Of a stretch of 64,000 nucleotides of DNA, positions 58,998 through 64,000 are shown one piece after another. The notes under the pieces are model-generated. The model worked only from the letters and a program-made list of their open reading frames with translations, had not been told where the DNA came from and made no database searches. Source of the DNA: Phycomyces blakesleeanus NRRL 1555(-) (taxonomy: Eukaryota > Mucoromycota > Mucoromycetes > Mucorales > Phycomycetaceae); assembly GCF_001638985.1 (NCBI RefSeq), contig NW_017265143.1, positions 818,259 through 882,258 of the forward strand, given 5' to 3'. Every line of letters starts with the position of its first letter. Within the stretch, counting starts at the first letter, position 1. The position numbers and the translations under genes are program-made.

Positions 58998-60608
58998 ATG
59001 GCATCAACAGTCTACGTAGGAAACATACCAGCAAACTCTCATTCGGACGACCTGAAGGAGATGTTCAACAAGTATGGAAGAGTTGTCATGATTGAGATCA
59101 AGCAGGGATTCGCCTTTGTCGTAAGTTTTCTTCAGAGACACAGACACAGACACACACAAACAATTACATGAGCACTACTGCGGTTACTGTCGACACATGC
59201 ATCATGACGTGAAGAAGAAATTATCACCAAATTCTGGCACCGATGCGTAGGATGAATATATGCACCAAACGCAGCAGTGTTCTTGTCTTAAATGATCCCA
59301 GCAATAACATTTTGGATTTCTAAAGGACATGGAAGATCGTCACGCATGCGAAAAAGTCATTGGACATCTGAATGGAACTACTTTTATGGGAAGTGAAATT
59401 CGTGTTGAATTTGCACGTAGCGAAACAGATCGACGTTACAACGGTGCGGTCAAAGGAAATTGTTTCAAGTGCGGTGGAGTTGGTCACTTTTTACGCGAAT
59501 GCCCGAGGTAAGACACCCGACAGTGGTTATATTTTGTTCTCGAATACCCAGTACACCATAATGGAAACTTTGCTTAATATCCTCGCCATTCGAATGATCG
59601 TGACCTTTACGAAAGAAAGACAGAAAGAAATGAAAATGCATATGATAGCGGCTATTTGTACGTAAGATGAATAATGTGTTAACTGCGACATATTCTCTAT
59701 ACGCGATTTACCCTCTTAGTGGTCATGATGGCATTCGTAACTATACAAGACGTTCTGATTATCGAGATTCGGCAAATGGAGCACCACCACCACCAACTGT
59801 AGATAGATATGTACCAGAGTACAGAAATATGCCTGTACCGCGAGCTCCAATTGACCGCTATGGAGATCGACCATATGAACGTACAATGAACACATTGGAT
59901 ACATCAGTTCACTTTAATGAACGCTATAGTCGTAATAACATCTCTGATGTTCGTGGTAACTATCCGACGAGTACGTTGCTTTTCGACGCACAGCCAGAGT
60001 GGAAATGTTGATGTTGACTTTATGTTTGGAATTTAATCCAGGAGACTTTGATCGCTATGGAGGCACATCCCGTCATTATGGGACTAACGGAAAGAATGAG
60101 CGGTTACCATTGAATTACCGCAGAGACGATATGATTCAATTAGACAGACCCTCTTATCGTAATAACCTTCCTCCCCGTGAAGAAAGAGGCTTTCACGATA
60201 GAATGAATGTCAGAGGACAGCGTATGACAAGAACTTCCGATAGAAGTGATCTTCGGTAAGCTTAACTTGGCCTGGATACAAAAAAAAAGAACAACTTTCT
60301 CACACAAGGCACAGACGTTCCCCTCCAAGACATAGACCATTATCGCCTGAACGTTACGTTTCACGACCATACAGGTGCATACTCTACGCTCTCTCTCTCT
60401 CTCTCTTAAGATGATAGATACAATTTTGATATATATATATATTGATCGCCAAACACATAGACCTTTATTGTATCGGGAGCCACCACCGCCACCTAGCTCA
60501 CGCTATAGAAACGAACGTCCGACTATTCCCTCAGGACAACCGGTTAGACGTCGTTCTCGCAGCCCTCCTCGTCCAAGAGGACCACGTACGCCAAGCCCAA
60601 GACGATAA
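58998..60608 (+). CDS. SR-type splicing factor with RRM and CCHC zinc knuckle
   Basis: Seven exons: 58998-59120, 59326-59507, 59616-59657, 59720-59970, 60042-60255, 60309-60374, 60461-60608; 341 aa. An N-terminal RRM has RNP2 VYVGNI and RNP1 KQGFAFVDM. A single zinc knuckle CFKCGGVGHFLREC follows (about 88-101). The rest is Arg/Tyr/Asp-rich and ends in RRRSRSPPRPRGPRTPSPRR. This is the plan of SRSF7/9G8 and plant RSZ proteins: RRM plus knuckle bind exonic enhancers, and the RS tail recruits spliceosome parts after phosphorylation by SR kinases. The RS segment is short, and a long RGG/Tyr-rich linker is added. Exon 3 requires the donor at 59658 (GTACGT) to stay in frame. Confidence 0.88.
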
Positions 60609-60873
60609 ATATATTGTATATTTGGCTTTTAAAAATTCGTACTTTCTTTCTTCTTTTTATATTTATTTTTTATTTTTATTATTATTTAAAAAAAAAGGGG
60701 AGGGGAGAAGGGGAAAGAAAGAGGGGAAAGAAAGAAAGAAAGAAATAAATGATAAAAAGCAAATAGCTAAATTTTATCATTTTTGGTTATTGTTGTTTTT
60801 TTGGTTGTTTTTTTTTAAAAAGAAAAAGAAAAAAAAATATTGAAATGGTTATTTTGAAATTATTAAATCATGT

Positions 60874-63420
60874 TTAATTAAATCCGAGTATAGTGTGGCC
60901 GTGCTCACTACGAACAAAGGCATCAGAGCCAGTATTGTCTGTCTTGTAGTAGCCCTTCTTCAAGAAATGTCTCAGCTTGGTAACATGAACATCTTCAGGC
61001 TTTGTAGCATTGACCACTGGAGAACCATTGCCTGGTCCAGAAACTGCGACAAAGTTACCCTCGTATGTATCTGCAGGCAACTGAACAATTGCAGAACCAT
61101 CTAAGGCACGGACCGCAATTTTGACGGCAGTAGAATTTTCCTTTTGGAGAATTTTGACAGCTGTAGGTCCTCTCAAAGAGCCAGCAATGAATTCCTTGGA
61201 AGGCTCATATTCACCCTTGATGCTTCCATCAAGAGTTCCCAAATGGATTCTTCCTCCTTTCAATCCCTAAATATATAAATATATGAATTAATAAATGAAT
61301 AAAAGGAAAGGTTAGAAGTATGTTCATTAGCAGATATTTTCTCAATTTACCTTCAAGTCAATCGAACCTCGGCCAAGCCCAGCTTTGAAATGGTCGAATG
61401 AAATTTTATCCAAATTTTTACCAGATACGGTATTAACATCGTTCATGTGAAGTTTGAAACTATGGAATGACTTCAAACTAGGAGGGAAAACGATATCAAT
61501 AGTGTAAGTCACGCAATTCTCTGGAGCTGGAGCTGGTGGTGCGGCAAGTGGACCAATGTTTTTTCTAGCGAATACTCTGCAGAAGTTAGGAGGATGATGG
61601 GGCCCGGTTTCTTCAGGACTGCCATGGCCAGGGTGAGGTTCTTTGGGAATAGCGTGAGGAGGACCACGAGGTTCGCTGTGTGGGCCGCTGCGTGAGTCGC
61701 CGTGGGGAGGACCGTGAGGGCCATCGTGGGGACCGTCGTGAGGAGGACCGTGGGGACCGTCGTGAGGAGGACCGTGAGGACCATCGTGAGGACCATTGTG
61801 AGGACCGTCGTGAGGAGGACCGTGAGGGCCATCGTGAGGACCATCGTGAGGACCATCGTGAGGACCGTCGTGAGGAGGACCGTGAGGACCATCGTGAGGA
61901 CCATCGTGAGGACCATCGTGAGGACCGTCGTGAGGAGGACCGTGAGGGCCATCGTGAGGACCATCGTGAGGACCGTCGTGAGGAGGACCGTGAGGGCCAT
62001 CGTGAGGAGGACCGTGAGGGCCATCGTGAGGACCATCGTGAGGACCGTCGTGAGGAGGACCGTGAGGACCGTCGTGAGGACCATCGTGGGGAGGACCATC
62101 GTGGGGAGGACCACAGGGAGGACCGTGAGGAGGACCGTGAGGAGGACCGTGAGGAGGACCGTGAGGACCATCGTGATGGCCATTGTGAGGAGGACCATGA
62201 GCGCTCTTATCGCTGTTCAGTATTTCAACAGCGTATTCACCGTCATTGTTGAATGCAGTGAGGAAAACCTGATCTTTTTTATAGTTTACTCCGTTATAAA
62301 GAGTAATGTTTATCACGACATCTGTATCATTAATATTTGGAGAGATCGATTTGACAATGTTAATGTTGCTTCCTGAGGAGAAGAATCCCTTTGAGAATAT
62401 GATAGCCTTTTGGAACTTCTCGGGAGAGAAAGAAAATACGTGGGAAGTAATATCGGTAGCATTAATCTTACAGTCCCATGTTGGGATTGGAAGAGTATTG
62501 TTAAGATCCTTGTTGATTAACTCCATGTTCTCACTGTTGTCATTCTCGTTTTTCTTTATTTCGTCGTCAGGGATAGGGTCAAAACGGAATCGATGGTGGC
62601 TGGGAAGAGATCGATGTCCATCGGCAAGAACGGGGGTCTCTCCATCTTCTGGCGAGTCTTCCTTGTCATCGTGATGCTTTCCGTGCTTTCCGTGCTTTCC
62701 ATGTTTGCTGTGTTTTCCATGCTGAACATGCTGAACATTCTTCTCGTGTTGTTCATGATGAACATGCTTCTCATGTTTTTCGTCTTTATGGTATTTTGCG
62801 TGTTTGTGGTGTTTGTGGTGCTTATGGTGCTTTTCCAGGTGAGCATGGTGCTTTACATCGTGAGAATGATACTATAATTTAGGAGAAGAAGAAAAGAAAA
62901 AGTTAATAAGAAATACGAATAATGCAATACACAAGTGTTACATACCCCCTGGGGACCAAATCTGGGACCGTGTTCCCATACATTTGGGTAATCAAACGCA
63001 TACTCAAGATCATGCATATATCCACAAAGCTGCCCAATTTCTCCGTGGTCATGCACTTCATGTGTCTCACAGGATGAAACAGCATTTTCCGGATACAAAT
63101 TGCCCTTTAATAAACGTATGGGACATGGTTAGTATTATTGTTATTATTTTTGGTTTCATTATTTGTTTTACCTCTGATCTGAAAAATGGAATCTGGGTCA
63201 ATGTGAGTAGAGCGATTGCACCTCCAATCATGAGTGCCTTTTTAAAAGTTCGGCCTAAGAAGAAGGAAGAATAAGAGTTGTTAGGATCTTTGTGAGGTGA
63301 ATGTATAAAAGAGCATCTCTAGTTACATTTGCCATTGCTTTGGCATGATTGAGTTGGGAGAGGAGTAGGAATCTCCTTTTCTTCGGTTGGTAACGGTACG
63401 TAATCTCCTTTCTTTTCCAT
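60874..63420 (-). CDS. Histidine-rich repeat membrane protein with adhesin-like C-terminal domain
   Basis: Exons 63420-63327, 63254-63172, 63104-62946, 62871-61351, 61266-60874; 749 aa. A short charged N-terminus (MEKKGDYVPLPTEEKE) precedes one transmembrane helix (about residues 37-56, ALMIGGAIALLTLTQIPFF). This predicts a type II protein with its bulk outside the cytosol. Outside come an acidic region, a first His/Lys-rich block (HHKHHKHHKHAKYH, HGKHGKHGKHH), a globular part with NITLYNG and N-glycosylation sites, then about 40 tandem tetrapeptides of the GPPH/DGPH type. The C-terminal beta-rich domain has VFPPSLKSFHSFKLHMNDV, GRIHLGTLDGSIKG and AVSGPGNGSP, resembling the DUF4097-like adhesin fold. 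Function unknown; metal binding or wall attachment is inference. Confidence 0.8.
61700..62199 (-). repeat. 12-nt coding minisatellite, GPPH/DGPH tetrapeptides
   Basis: About 40 imperfect 12-bp units, arranged in higher-order groups of 24-60 bp in which one GPPH is followed by one to four DGPH. All units stay in frame. The array leaves several other frames open on both strands by chance. Variation in unit number between isolates is expected. Confidence 0.93.
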
Positions 63421-64000
63421 AGTGAAAATTGAAAAGGAAGAAAAAGAAAGAAAGGAAGAAAGAGAAGATATTTATTGACGGTACAAGGATTTTCTGTAGT
63501 TAGCACTGTTTTATAATGATTGGCTTTTGCGTTTTGTTCCGTAAAATTACGATACAAAAAAAAAACTGCCAAGACATTTGATCACTGCCAAATCGGGTTG
63601 AGTATCGTACAGCCAAGACATCATCCTCACACCTTCGGTATTAAGCGAATTTCGACAACACCACTCTTGGTGGATATAAGATGATGCAAGATATCACATA
63701 GACTATACCTATGATATTATTATTAACCAAGATAGTAGTGCAGAAAAGCAAATAGAGTAATTTTGGTGTTTCAATTGAATCAAGTATTGGTTCACTGTAA
63801 TGTCTTTTGGTTTAACTGTAACTAAATTTTTATTTTTATTTATATGATGTATTTTAATTGTAAGATTTTATTCAACTCCACTGAAACAAAGATTCTTTTA
63901 TTTTTTATTTTATTTTTATTAGTTACTATGCAATATGTTTGTGTGTGCGTGTGTATATGTTTATCTCTTGGATATAAACCAATTATTGATAGCATAATAT
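63421..64000. other. Right-edge region without recognised gene
   Basis: Holds the upstream region of the histidine-repeat gene. The last 250 bp are AT-rich with a GT run near 63940-63956. Nothing else supported. Confidence 0.5.

Noticed and set aside
61509..62376. Long open frames on both strands over the histidine repeat (190, 224 and 229 codons)
   Set aside because: They are by-products of a 12-bp repeat that lacks stop codons in several frames; only the GPPH/DGPH frame joins conserved exons on both sides.

Overview
The window is nuclear DNA of a filamentous fungus, most likely Mucoromycota (Mucorales-type). The reasons are: short canonical introns (about 40-130 nt) in almost every gene, AT-rich intergenic DNA, a homoaconitase (the fungal alpha-aminoadipate route to lysine), fungal Lrg1, Elg1, Dnm1, Pex5, Nop58 and Utp22 orthologues, and Tc1/mariner-like transposase relics of a kind common in Mucorales. 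No rRNA, tRNA, CRISPR or prokaryotic operon was recognised. Species cannot be named from the sequence alone. Exon joins were worked out by hand from reading frame, splice signals and family motifs; all totals given as amino acids come from joins that keep frame.

Layout. 1-1328: 3' part-missing LIM-domain RhoGAP (Lrg1 type), minus strand. 1329-4671: gene-free, microsatellites. 4672-8085: ELG1 (minus) head-to-head with SDHAF3 (plus). 8294-11148: 11-exon DNM1 (minus). 11149-14882: gene-free, with a 529-bp TA-flanked MITE. 14883-18449: MATH-BTB gene, then BMT2 head-to-head with a glutaredoxin-like gene. 18450-23992: transposon graveyard (Tc1-like relics, a possible LTR relic). 23993-34792: dense gene block: G-gamma, LYS4, NTAQ1, IMP4, EME1, PEX5. 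34793-39124: gene-poor, with a second MITE (TAA target duplication) and a transposase fragment. 39125-51637: P450, NOP58, UTP22, FHIP. 51638-58597: transposon island: a Tc1-like relic, a third MITE and an apparently intact two-ORF non-LTR retrotransposon with poly(A) tail. 58998-63420: SR-type splicing factor and a histidine-repeat membrane protein.

Genes mostly alternate divergent and convergent, with short shared promoters (122-584 bp). Four genes serve ribosome biogenesis (BMT2, IMP4, NOP58, UTP22), and NOP58/UTP22 share one promoter. ELG1 and EME1 serve genome stability; DNM1, SDHAF3 and LYS4 act at or in mitochondria; PEX5 serves peroxisomes. The least conventional items are the transmembrane protein with a roughly 500-bp histidine repeat, 10-nt microexons in two unrelated genes, three candidate GC-AG introns, and three MITE families with clean target duplications.
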